Below are positions 43,798-53,000 of a DNA stretch of 64,000 nt, in pieces (the first letter of the stretch is position 1; every line of letters starts with the position of its first letter). This DNA comes from Prevotella falsenii DSM 22864 = JCM 15124. GTDB lineage: Bacteria > Bacteroidota > Bacteroidia > Bacteroidales > Bacteroidaceae. The notes under the pieces were generated by a model, which ran no database searches, was not told where the DNA came from, and worked only from the letters and a program-made list of their open reading frames with translations. Where the stretch lies: positions 1 to 64,000 of the forward strand of contig NZ_BAJY01000003.1 of assembly GCF_000613945.1 (NCBI RefSeq), read 5' to 3'. A program made the position numbers and the translations under genes.

Positions 43798-44181
43798 TTA
43801 ATCTGTAAATATGGGTTTCATTTCAAGAATGTAGTCGTCGCTGTCGGCAAAGGCAATAAAGTCGGTCTGACTGCGAAACGAGCGTATGCGGGTTTGCTGC
43901 TTTGGGTTGGTGTATCGTATGCTGCCGTCTACGCTGATTTGATAAGCACCACGCAGCAGTTGCTGTTTAAGAATGTTTCCATTGAAATTCGTGGAAGTAA
44001 TAACTTGCTTTGTGTTCAGATTTCTTATCGTGGCAGTTGCCTGAACACGGTCTATTTGCAAACTGTCGCCACCACTGACAACGATGGTTACCGACGCCAT
44101 ATAGTCGTCGGTGCTATTGTGGCAGGCTGTTAAAGCTGTGCCGATGAGTGCAAGAAATATTATCTGAAGTACTTGTTTCAT
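43798..44181 (-). CDS. Small lipoprotein with an Ig-like fold
   Basis: A 127-residue lipoprotein with lipobox ALTAC. The mature part (ASVTIVVSGGDSLQIDRVQATATIRNLNTKQ, shown here in pieces of the same stretch, then LLRGAYQISVDGSIRYT) resembles the N-terminal sandwich of the DUF4876 protein in this operon. Overlaps the TonB receptor by 4 bp (ATGA) and abuts the DUF6850 gene. Function unknown; probably a surface or periplasmic partner of the receptor. Confidence 0.7.
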   Translation of the reverse strand: MKQVLQIIFLALIGTALTACHNSTDDYMASVTIVVSGGDSLQIDRVQATATIRNLNTKQVITSTNFNGNILKQQLLRGAYQISVDGSIRYTNPKQQTRIRSFRSQTDFIAFADSDDYILEMKPIFTD

Positions 44182-46907
44182 AATTTTGCATTGACTTCCA
44201 AGCCAAAATAAGGGCGTACGCTGCGTCTTATCTTAATGCCGTTTTGTTCGTAATCAGGAGTATAATCTAAGATTTTGTTGCAGAACATCGCTACATTGAG
44301 GCGGTCGTTGAGCAACTTCTTCGTTACCTTTAAGTTCAAATTCATTGAGAACGGTACGGTATATTTTATGTATTCAACTGCCGAATGGTTGCGAACGAGG
44401 AAGCGCAGATACGTATCGTTTGCATATTCCTTTTGCCAATCGTGTATCGTGCCGTCGGGAGAAATATATTGGTCGGGTTCATTGCTTAGCGGAAGTCGCT
44501 GCGCAGAGCTGAACCAAAGGCATTGAGCCGATAGTGAAAAGCCCAAACGGAGCTTTGGAATGTCGGTGTCGAACGTGAAATTGGTATTTGCCATTTCGTT
44601 TTTCAGACCGTCGTTGTCGCGGTATAAGCCGACATACTGTATCTGTTTGTTGTTGATAACCGCTGAAGGGCGATAGGCAACAACCTGCGAATTGCGGTAA
44701 ACGGTTCTGAACCATGCTCCGTTTACAGTGAGTCGGGTGTGCAACGACGGTATTCGGCGTGTGGCAAAGGTATATTCTATGCCTCGCTTTAACGTCTGAC
44801 TGCCGTTGGTATATTCGTTTCGTCCAAACAATTCCTGCACCATTGTGAAGGGTAGGGTGGCAACATCGGGTGCAGCCGTTATACTGTTGGGATCGATACC
44901 CGATGTATCGTATTGCTTGAATGTGTAGGGTTGGTAAACAGTATTTCCGCGGAACCCCGACGTCATGTTCTCTTTGAAGTAGGTAACAGATAGGTTGTTG
45001 CCCGCTATATTAATGTCTGTGCCAAACTCCCACTTCAGATTGCGGGCAGGCTTCAATGCTTTGTTGGTGGCATCGGTAACGAATGTGCGCACGTTAATTA
45101 CTCTGTAATTGTTGTTGGGGTGGTAGTAGCTGAGTTGCACAATGTCCAAATAGCGTGGGTCGGGGTAAAGATACTCCATTGTTGGGTTCTTCGTGTGCTG
45201 ACCTACGCCACCTTGTATGCGGACATTTGTTGTCCATTTGCCTATTTTGAATTGCGGAAACGACCACCCAAGGTTCATTCGCGGGTCGAAATACCAATGT
45301 CCGTGCATCGTGTAGGAAGTGGGCAGATTAAGCATTTGACTCGCTCTGATACCTCCGTTCAGTTCAAACGTATGGCGTGCAATGGGTATGCGCAACTGTT
45401 CTTCGGCATAAACGGCAAGCGTATTCATAGCCGGGATAGTTGAAAGTTTACGCTGTCGGACGGAAATACCTGTATAAGGTGGGTGCAGAGGGTCGAATTT
45501 CTGTCCGTCTCCATAGTTCTTATCCAATGTCCAAGATGCACCAACAAGCAACGTGTTGGCAATGATGGTAGATGGAATTTGCAGTTTTCCATTCAGCCGG
45601 GCAAATATATTGAGGGGCTTTCCGTCCACATCTTGAGTACCATAATAGGTGTAGGGCAGAATGGGAACGTTGTATTCGCCTTCTTCCGTGGTGGTTACGG
45701 CAGGCGTCATTTGCGATAATTGCACCAAACGTGTGCGCGAAATAACATCGTGCTGATAGCTTGAGGAGAACGTTGCGCTTATCGACTTTAGCCAAAGTTT
45801 GTGTTTAAATGCTACGTTGAGTGCCGTATTGAAGGCGAAACGGTTGTATTTCGATTTGTAAGTATCTATTTTCCCTTTGTTTAAGTCGGGGTCTAACTTC
45901 TCACCATCGAACGAACCACCATAGTCGAAGTTGTTCGTCCACTTCAGCGTATAGTTCTTTTTAGTCCAAGTTGCGCCGCTACGTGCCGAGAATGTAACGC
46001 GTGAGTAACGCTCCAACGAATTGCGTGGGTCGCGATTGGCATCAAGATAGTCGGCACTAAGGTTGAGTGTCCAACGCTTTCCGAACTCGAAACCCTTTGC
46101 CAAGTAGAAAAGTTTGCTGCTCATGTCGGCTTTTAAGCGAGCACTCAGATTGTTGCCGCCACGACGGCGTTCTATTTTTACGAGTCCCGTGGTAAGATCG
46201 CCATATTCCACGGAAGGAATACCGCGCACTATTTCCACCTTTTCAATATCGTCGGTCGATATGGTTCTCATGTCAATGCCTTTATTGGTAAAGTCGCGAT
46301 TGGTAACAGGCGTGTCCCAAGCCCCTTTCATATACTGCATATTGGCATTGTTTGAAACGGGTGCTCCATCAATGACGAAACTTGTTCCAAGCGACGAAGT
46401 GGCATAGTTTGCACCACTGTTTGATGATACTTCGCGCAACCGAATGCTGTTCGGGCTATTCAGCGACGGGTCGGCAGAACGTCCGCCGGGCAGCAATTCC
46501 AATAAGTCGGAGAAGGTAGAAGGCTGCAAATGCTCCATAGCCTTCTTGCCAATGGTAGAGGCAGAAGCCAATCCGCGCGACTCTTGTGCCGTAACTACCA
46601 CTTCTGCCAATGCGTTTGTGTCTTCTACTAAATAGTAGGTAGCATCTTTAGTAGCTTTTGCAACCAATGGTTTAAATCCGATATAGCTTATACGGATAGT
46701 TTTTCCATTTATGTTTTTCGCCGTAAAACGCCCGTTCATATCGGTTATTGCCACAACATTCTTGGTTTCTGAAAGTGTAACGGAAGCCCCTATAACCGGT
46801 TGATGCGTAAGGTTTTCCAAGACAATCCCACCTGTTGTATCTTGTGCAAACCCCGTAATGGCGTGAAAAATAAATATAAAAAAAAGTATGTATCCTGTTC
46901 GAATCAT
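44178..46907 (-). CDS. TonB-dependent outer membrane receptor
   Basis: A 909-residue receptor. Signal peptide (ending ITGFAQD), CarboxypepD_reg-like domain (GGIVLENLTHQPVIGASVTL), TonB-box-like and plug region (LAEVVVTAQESRGLA, then DDIEKVEIVRGIPSVEYGDL with TGLVKIERRRGG) and a 22-strand-type barrel ending RPYFGLEVNAKL. It is not a SusC (no SusD follows). It heads the operon receptor, small lipoprotein, DUF6850 barrel, DUF4876, with the M16 protease beyond a terminator. The ligand is unknown; iron-containing or peptide ligands are possible. Confidence 0.85.
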   Translation of the reverse strand: MIRTGYILFFIFIFHAITGFAQDTTGGIVLENLTHQPVIGASVTLSETKNVVAITDMNGRFTAKNINGKTIRISYIGFKPLVAKATKDATYYLVEDTNALAEVVVTAQESRGLASASTIGKKAMEHLQPSTFSDLLELLPGGRSADPSLNSPNSIRLREVSSNSGANYATSSLGTSFVIDGAPVSNNANMQYMKGAWDTPVTNRDFTNKGIDMRTISTDDIEKVEIVRGIPSVEYGDLTTGLVKIERRRGGNNLSARLKADMSSKLFYLAKGFEFGKRWTLNLSADYLDANRDPRNSLERYSRVTFSARSGATWTKKNYTLKWTNNFDYGGSFDGEKLDPDLNKGKIDTYKSKYNRFAFNTALNVAFKHKLWLKSISATFSSSYQHDVISRTRLVQLSQMTPAVTTTEEGEYNVPILPYTYYGTQDVDGKPLNIFARLNGKLQIPSTIIANTLLVGASWTLDKNYGDGQKFDPLHPPYTGISVRQRKLSTIPAMNTLAVYAEEQLRIPIARHTFELNGGIRASQMLNLPTSYTMHGHWYFDPRMNLGWSFPQFKIGKWTTNVRIQGGVGQHTKNPTMEYLYPDPRYLDIVQLSYYHPNNNYRVINVRTFVTDATNKALKPARNLKWEFGTDINIAGNNLSVTYFKENMTSGFRGNTVYQPYTFKQYDTSGIDPNSITAAPDVATLPFTMVQELFGRNEYTNGSQTLKRGIEYTFATRRIPSLHTRLTVNGAWFRTVYRNSQVVAYRPSAVINNKQIQYVGLYRDNDGLKNEMANTNFTFDTDIPKLRLGFSLSAQCLWFSSAQRLPLSNEPDQYISPDGTIHDWQKEYANDTYLRFLVRNHSAVEYIKYTVPFSMNLNLKVTKKLLNDRLNVAMFCNKILDYTPDYEQNGIKIRRSVRPYFGLEVNAKL

Positions 46908-46930
46908 TTAGCAAATGTTATTTGAAATCG

Positions 46931-46961
46931 CAAAAATAAGCAAATAGAATATTTTATGCAA
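46931..46961 (-). promoter_or_regulatory. Promoter of the TonB receptor operon
   Basis: On the minus strand a -33 TTG (46959-46961) and a -7 TATTTTTG (46931-46938) are 20 bp apart, ending 23 bp before the start codon. Confidence 0.65.
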
Positions 46962-47051
46962 TACTCAAAAGTGGGTAAATTGCTGTAGTATGGAATAAGA
47001 GTTACAGCGGTATGTCTTATCGCTTGTATTAATGAAAGGATGAGGAAATTG

Positions 47052-47171
47052 TGTAAACATTTTTCGTAAGGGCAACTATTGCCTAACTATTTGTTTGTCA
47101 ATGTATTATAAAACCTATTGTTTCGCATCGCAAAAGCGTAATTATCACTTTTTAACAGAATTGTCTTTACA
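47052..47171 (+). repeat. GTTTTGC modular element, copy C (core deleted)
   Basis: It keeps both ends (TGTAAACATTTTTC and CTTTACA) and the AAAACCTATTG entry, but goes straight from CGCATCGCAAAAGCG to TAATTATCACTTTTT. About 66 bp of core modules are missing relative to copies A, D and E. Lies in the 46908-47447 gap. Confidence 0.8.
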
Positions 47172-47312
47172 GAACAGAAGAGAAGAGCTCTCTCTGTTTC
47201 ATTAGGGGAGTTATACTTTTAAAAGACGATTTAGGCTTTTGACAGACAGCAAGTAAAGCATAAGAATAGTATTCGTTTTTTTGTCGTTTCTTATCAATAA
47301 TAGTCTTATACT

Positions 47313-47345
47313 TTTGCACAAATTAAAAAAAAAGGATTATATTTG
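47313..47345 (+). promoter_or_regulatory. Promoter of the repeat/L7-L12-like surface protein
   Basis: A -33 TTTG (47313-47316) and -7 TATATTTG (47338-47345) are 21 bp apart. A second -7-like TACTTTTG overlaps at 47309. The leader would be about 95 bases. Confidence 0.7.
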
Positions 47346-47382
47346 CAACCAAATAGCTAAACAATTAATTTATTAATCAAAA

Positions 47383-47436
47383 TGCCCCGGTCTCGGTAAG
47401 GCGTTTCCCTGTACGTACAGGGATTATGGAGAGGCA
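47383..47436 (+). promoter_or_regulatory. Structured leader RNA with a 16-bp perfect palindrome
   Basis: TGCC (47383) can pair with GGCA (47433), TCTC (47391) with GAGA (47429), enclosing the palindrome CCCTGTACGTACAGGG (47407-47422), which forms a hairpin. The whole precedes the start codon by 12 bases. I cannot assign it to a known riboswitch or leader class. Confidence 0.45.
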
Positions 47437-47447
47437 CGTTTAAAACA

Positions 47448-49862
47448 ATGAAAAACAATTTACTTAGGAACATGTATGCGGCTGTGGTCGCACTGTTCGT
47501 TACGGCTTTCGTCCTGCCACAGCAGGTGCAGGCAGAAAACTACAATCTTCTGATTGGCGGAAAGCGTGTAACTTCTGAAAACTGTGGCGACTTGACAGCC
47601 ATAGATGGCGTAAAGGGTAAAGCTAAGTACGACCCGACAACGAATACGCTTACTCTCGAAAATGCTACTATTACCACTACAGCGGAAAAGGCTGCCGGTG
47701 TTGGTTTTTGGAACTCTATCAAGGACTTGAAGGTAGTCCTCATCGGCGAGAATACCATTACTTCGGAGAAGAGCGGTGGTATGGTTAATTACGAAAAGCT
47801 TACTTTCACAGGCTCAGGCAAACTTACAATAAAGGGTGCAATGTCCGGTAATGAAGACTACTGCTATGGTGTCCTCAACCCCGGCACCGTTATTGTTCAG
47901 GAATGTTCTTTGGAAATCAGCGGTGGTGTGAACGGTATCACCAGCGGCCGTTGGAAGTTCAACAAGTGCAACGTTCGTATCAAAGGCAACGGAACAACCA
48001 AAGACGAATACAAGGGAAGTATGGGCAGATTAAACTATGTTCCTGAATTTACCGACTGTAAAATCGCTACTCCGGCGGGTACGGAATGGAAGAAGCTGGA
48101 AAAGAGCGGCTATACCTTCCACTCTCTCTTTGGTTCAGATGGCAAGGTTGTAACCGATTGGGTAACAATCAAACCTAATACCGCACCTGAAAACTACGGT
48201 ATTCTGATTGGCGGAAAGCGTGTAACTTCTGAAAACTGTGGCGATTTGACTGCCATAGACGGCGTAAAGGGTAAGGCTAACTACGACCCTGCAACGAATA
48301 CCCTCACTCTTGACAATGCTACAATTAACATTACGGCGGAGAAAGCTGCGGGCGTTGGTCTTTGGAACTCTATCAAGGACTTGAAGGTAGTCCTCATCGG
48401 CGAGAATACCATTACTTCGGAGAAGAGCGGTGGTATGGTTAATTACGAAAAACTTACTTTCACAGGCGCAGGTAAACTTACAATAAAGGGTGCAATGTCA
48501 GGTAATGAAGACTACTGCTATGGTGTTCTCAACCCCGGCACCGTTATTGTTCAGGAGTGTTCTTTGGAAATCAGCGGTGGTGTGAACGGTATCACCAGCG
48601 GTCGTTGGAAGTTCAATAAGTGTAACGTTCGTATCAAGGGCAACGGAACGACCAAGGACGAATACAAGGGAAGTATGGGCAGATTAAACTATGTTCCTGA
48701 ATTTACCGACTGTAAAATCACTACTCCGGCAGGTACGGAATGGAAGAAGCTGGAAAAGAGCGGCTATACCTTCCACTCTCTCTTTGGTTCAGATGGCAAG
48801 GTTGTAACCGATTGGGTAACAATCAAACCTAATACCGCACCTGAAAACTACGGTATTCTGATTGGCGGAAAGCGCGTAACTTCTGAGAACTGTGGCGACT
48901 TGACAGCCATAGAAGGTGTAAAGGGTAAGGCTAACTACGACCCGGCAACGAATACCCTCACTCTTGACAATGCTACAATTAACATTACAGCGGAGAAAGC
49001 TGCGGGTGTTGGTCTTTGGAACTCTATCAAGGACTTGAAAGTAGTCCTCATCGGCGAGAATACCATTACTTCGGAGAAGAGCGGTGGTATGGTTAATTAC
49101 GAAAAGCTTACTTTCACAGGCGCAGGCAAACTTACAATAAAAGGTGCAGTGTCAGGTAATGAAGACTACTGCTATGGTGTCCTCAACCCCGGTACCGTTA
49201 TTGTTCAGGAGTGTTCTTTGGAAATCAGCGGTGGCGTGAACGGTATCACCAGCGGCCGTTGGAAGTTCAACAAGTGCAACGTTCGTATCAAGGGTAATGG
49301 AACAACCAAGGACGAATACAAGGGAAGTATGGGCAGATTAAACTATGTTCCTGAATTTACCGACTGTAAAATCGCTACTCCGGCAGGAACGGAATGGAAG
49401 AAGCTCGAAAAGAGCGGCTATACCTTCCACTCTCTCTTTGGTTCAGATGGCAAGGTTGTAACCGATTGGGTAACAATTCAACCGAATAGCACACCAACAA
49501 CCTACGACCTTGTGTTGGAAGCTGTTGGCGAAAGAGAAATTGCAGTAATTGGTATTGTGAAGGATATTACGGGTCTTGGAATGATGGCAGCTAAGAAACT
49601 TGTTGAGTCTGCGCCTTGCATTATCAAGGAGAATATGACGGAAGATGATGCCAAAGCAGCAAGAGACCGACTACTCGAAGTGGGTGCTACTGCCAGCATC
49701 TATCCTCACGGAACATGGAAACCAACCGGTATAAACGTTCAGACAGTAGACACCGCTGCTAAAGTTATTTACACTTTGCAGGGTGTTCGTCTCAACAACA
49801 AGTTCGAGAACTTGCCTTCTGGCGTTTACATCGTAAACGGAAAGAAAGTATTGAAGAAGTAA
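47448..49862 (+). CDS. Secreted protein: three 218-residue repeats, L7/L12-like domain, T9SS tail
   Basis: An 804-residue protein. Signal peptide (ending VQAEN), then three nearly identical 218-residue units (30-247, 248-465, 466-683) starting LIGGKRVTSENCGDL, with YDPATNTLTLDNATI and LIGENTITS patterns of carbohydrate-binding beta-helix proteins. Residues about 685-752 (YDLVLEAVGEREIAVIGIVK, ITGLGMMAAKKLVESAP, EDDAKAARDRL) match the C-terminal domain of ribosomal protein L7/L12. The end (VIYTLQGVRLNN, GVYIVNGKKVLKK) is a T9SS sorting domain. Relative to E. coli L7/L12, factor-binding Lys65 and Lys70 are Glu and Gly. A ribosomal role is therefore unlikely; adhesion or binding at the surface is inferred. 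Confidence 0.85.
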   Translation: MKNNLLRNMYAAVVALFVTAFVLPQQVQAENYNLLIGGKRVTSENCGDLTAIDGVKGKAKYDPTTNTLTLENATITTTAEKAAGVGFWNSIKDLKVVLIGENTITSEKSGGMVNYEKLTFTGSGKLTIKGAMSGNEDYCYGVLNPGTVIVQECSLEISGGVNGITSGRWKFNKCNVRIKGNGTTKDEYKGSMGRLNYVPEFTDCKIATPAGTEWKKLEKSGYTFHSLFGSDGKVVTDWVTIKPNTAPENYGILIGGKRVTSENCGDLTAIDGVKGKANYDPATNTLTLDNATINITAEKAAGVGLWNSIKDLKVVLIGENTITSEKSGGMVNYEKLTFTGAGKLTIKGAMSGNEDYCYGVLNPGTVIVQECSLEISGGVNGITSGRWKFNKCNVRIKGNGTTKDEYKGSMGRLNYVPEFTDCKITTPAGTEWKKLEKSGYTFHSLFGSDGKVVTDWVTIKPNTAPENYGILIGGKRVTSENCGDLTAIEGVKGKANYDPATNTLTLDNATINITAEKAAGVGLWNSIKDLKVVLIGENTITSEKSGGMVNYEKLTFTGAGKLTIKGAVSGNEDYCYGVLNPGTVIVQECSLEISGGVNGITSGRWKFNKCNVRIKGNGTTKDEYKGSMGRLNYVPEFTDCKIATPAGTEWKKLEKSGYTFHSLFGSDGKVVTDWVTIQPNSTPTTYDLVLEAVGEREIAVIGIVKDITGLGMMAAKKLVESAPCIIKENMTEDDAKAARDRLLEVGATASIYPHGTWKPTGINVQTVDTAAKVIYTLQGVRLNNKFENLPSGVYIVNGKKVLKK
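47535..49496 (+). repeat. Three tandem 654-bp repeats within the surface protein gene
   Basis: Units start at 47535, 48189 and 48843, exactly 654 bp apart, in frame, with only scattered mostly silent differences. This suggests recent duplication or gene conversion, and copy number may vary. Confidence 0.93.
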
Positions 49863-49898
49863 AGCTTTTCGCTATCAACGAATAGGCACGGCTCTATT

Positions 49899-49931
49899 CC
49901 ACGAGTGGTATCAAAGATAAGCCACGAGTGG
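49899..49931. repeat. Two-unit palindrome array, CCACGAGTGG, 23-bp period
   Basis: CCACGAGTGG occurs at 49899 and 49922. The half-sites CCAC and GTGG are palindromic. It has the same layout as the 22-bp arrays elsewhere in the window. Confidence 0.7.
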
Positions 49932-49940
49932 TAATATATA

Positions 49941-50017
49941 TTAAGGCATATTCTAAAAACAATCTTTGAATGGTTCTCCCATAACAGAGGTTTTTAGAGT
50001 ATGCCTTAAGATTTTTT
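49941..50017 (+). terminator. Terminator-like hairpin, TTCTAAAA family
   Basis: A 20-bp stem with one G-T pair, 49941-49960 with 49990-50009, is followed by GATTTTTTTT. It resembles the hairpins at 2644 and 4473. It probably ends the upstream transcript, 70 bp before the next start codon. Confidence 0.75.
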
Positions 50018-50086
50018 TTAGAGGACTTAATGAAAGAACCTTTATCTCTTACATTAATACAAATCTATCATTTTAACATTATATAT

Positions 50087-53000
50087 ATGAAAAAAGCACT
50101 TACTACTATCATCTTATCAGCAATGGGTCTGTGCATTCCAACAATCGGTGTGGCACAGAAAGCCCATAGATTGATGAAGCCAAACCCAACACAATCTGCA
50201 AGGCAGCCGATGCTTCTTGCTCCATTGGAGAATTCAATGATGCGCAAGGCGTCTGATGGAACACCGAGAACTATCGACCCTTCTGTTACGCTTTGGGGTA
50301 ACGCTACGATTAACGGGGAATGGGGTTATTACTCTTTCCGTCCTCAAAGCACAGCGGGCAAGATAAGCTTTACCCAACTGGGAAAACAAGCTCAGCGTAT
50401 TGCAAAAAACGGTGTACAGATAGCCGATGGCAAGCTGTATACGGTAGATTTCCAACGTTATGGGGTTGGGAACGGCGAATTAACACTTTATACCTACGAC
50501 CTTTCCACTTGGGAAGGTGGCGGAAAGAGCTACGATGATTTCTCGCTTGCAGCATTGGAAACAGCACAGGCAAAGGACGGTACGGTGTATGGAGAGTTCT
50601 ATAACAGTGCTGCCGGCAATCAGCAATACGAGTTGGGTACTGTAGATTACCGCACACGCAAACGTACTACGTTTGGAACGACCACGCGTAAGTATGTAGC
50701 TATGGGCATAACATCTGATAATCACCTTTACGGTATAGCTTCAGACGGTATCCTTTATAAAATCTCTACAACTGACGGCTTAGAGACAAAAGTAGGTTCG
50801 ACCGGTATTGAACTTACGGACGAATGGGGAGGACCTTACTTCCAAACGGGAGAAGTTGATCCAAAGGATAATACTTTCTACTGGTATGCACAAGACAAAG
50901 ATTATAACACTGCTCTTTATACGGTCGATTTGGCAACCGGTGCAGTTACAAAGATAGCCGACTCCAATATCACGCTATACGGTATGGCGATAGCTCCAGC
51001 CCCGGCCGATAGCAACGCACCTGCTACCGTCTCGCAATTGGCAGCTACATTCAGCGGAACAAGCCTCAACGGAACGGTGAGGTTTACTTTACCCTCTAAG
51101 ACCGTAGGGGGAGATAATTTGCACGGGAGCGTTGATTATGTTATTACAGCCAATGGAACGCAATTGGCGGCAGGCTCGGCTCAACCCGGTGCAGCTATCA
51201 GCAAGCCTGTTCAACTATCTCACAGTGGCGAATACAGCTTTGCCGTTACTGCATCAAACTCTGCAGGAACATCACCGGCAACTACTATCAGGCAATGGAT
51301 TGGTTTTGATGAACCGGAAACAGTAGGCAATCCTACGGCAACATTGGCAAATGGTGTGGTAACAATAACATGGACTGCACCTACGGCAGGCATTCATCAA
51401 GGTACACTTGGCATTTTGACTTATGATGTAATCCGTGTACAAGGGCGCGATACTACAAATGTGGCAACAGGCATTAGCAGCACATCATGCACCGATGATG
51501 TATCGGCAGCGCAACAAGCAAGCTATACGTATGCTGTCAGGGCTATCAGTGGCGATGTAAAGGGCAGCCGCTGGGCTAATACGGCTCCCTTGGTAGCAGG
51601 TTCTGCTATAGAGCCGGACTGGAACTATAGATTTGAAGGCGCATCTGCTTTGTCAATGTTCAAAGTAATCGACGCAAACAACGATAAATTCACATGGTGG
51701 TGTAACGGAGTGTTGGGTTACGGTGCCATGAGTAATCAAATGCGTGTTACTACAGCAAGCGACGACTGGCTTGTAACGCCTCCGATACATTTATCTTCCG
51801 ACCGTGTTTACACTGTAGCGTTTAAGGTGCGCAATATAATGGACGCACATAAAAACACCATCGAGGTGAAGTGGGGAAAGGGAAACAACCCCGAGCAACT
51901 GTCAAACACCTTAATAGATACTTTCACTCCTGACTTTTCAGAAACTAACGGACAATGGCAGGTATGTACTGCTGATATTATTCCCGACGCCAATGGCAGT
52001 TTCTATATTGGTTTCCACGATAATACCACTGCCAAAGAGAAGTATCAGATTGCCGTAGACAGCATTACTATTACTAAAACGGCATACGCTGCAGCTCCCG
52101 ACTCAGTAAAATCGCTGACAATTACTCCTGCGCAGAAAGGAGCACTACAAGCAACTGTCAGCTTTACTACTCCGAATGTCAGTCTCAACGGGGCGATGCT
52201 GAACCGCATAGATAGTTTCGTTGTAAGCAGAGATGGAATGCAGGTTGCCCGCATAGGTGCATCAGCGACAGGCACACGAGTGGAATGGACAGACAAAGAC
52301 GTTCCGACAAACGGCTTTCACACCTATACCATTACCCCATTCCTTGATGGGCACATCGGACGCAAGTCTACAGGCAAAGCATTTATAGGAATAGACAGTC
52401 CTCATAATCCTACGGGCATCGTGTTTACCGACGAAGGAACAAAGCTGAAAGCTGTGTGGGATAGCTTCCAATCAGTGGGAGCCAACGGTGGATACTTCGA
52501 CCCTGAGAATGTCAGCGTAACGTTCTTTGCACTCGAAAAGGGCGAATTCGGATATGAAGTGAGCGACTCGCTGACGACAAGTAATCCCGGCGAAACAAGC
52601 GCAACCATACCTTTTGACCCTAACAAAACCACAATGGAAGACGGAAAAACCCAGACTTTGGCTTGGTTTGCAGTCAGAGCCAACGGCGACGGTGGGCAGA
52701 GCGACTATGTTACTGCTCGCGGAGTGGTTGTAGGACCGTCTATTCCGCTACCTTTCAAGGAAAGTATGAAAGGCGGACAGTTAGATAACGGCTTTGCATC
52801 GTTGTTAGGTAACGAGCAATACAACAATCGTAAAACGGCAGCTGCATGGCGTGTAGTTCCCGATGCAGCTTCGGATAACGACGGTGGTAGTCTCCTTTGG
52901 ACAAACTATACCGAAGAATATGCCGGAAATGAAGTAGCGTTCACGATACAACAAGGTGATGAGACTTCGGTCAATATGCCGAAGGTAGCTCTTGCAGGGG

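Noticed and set aside
47338..47447. A known riboswitch (cobalamin, TPP, SAM) in the leader at 47.3 kb
   Set aside because: None of the conserved boxes I know for these classes is visible; only simple helices can be drawn.
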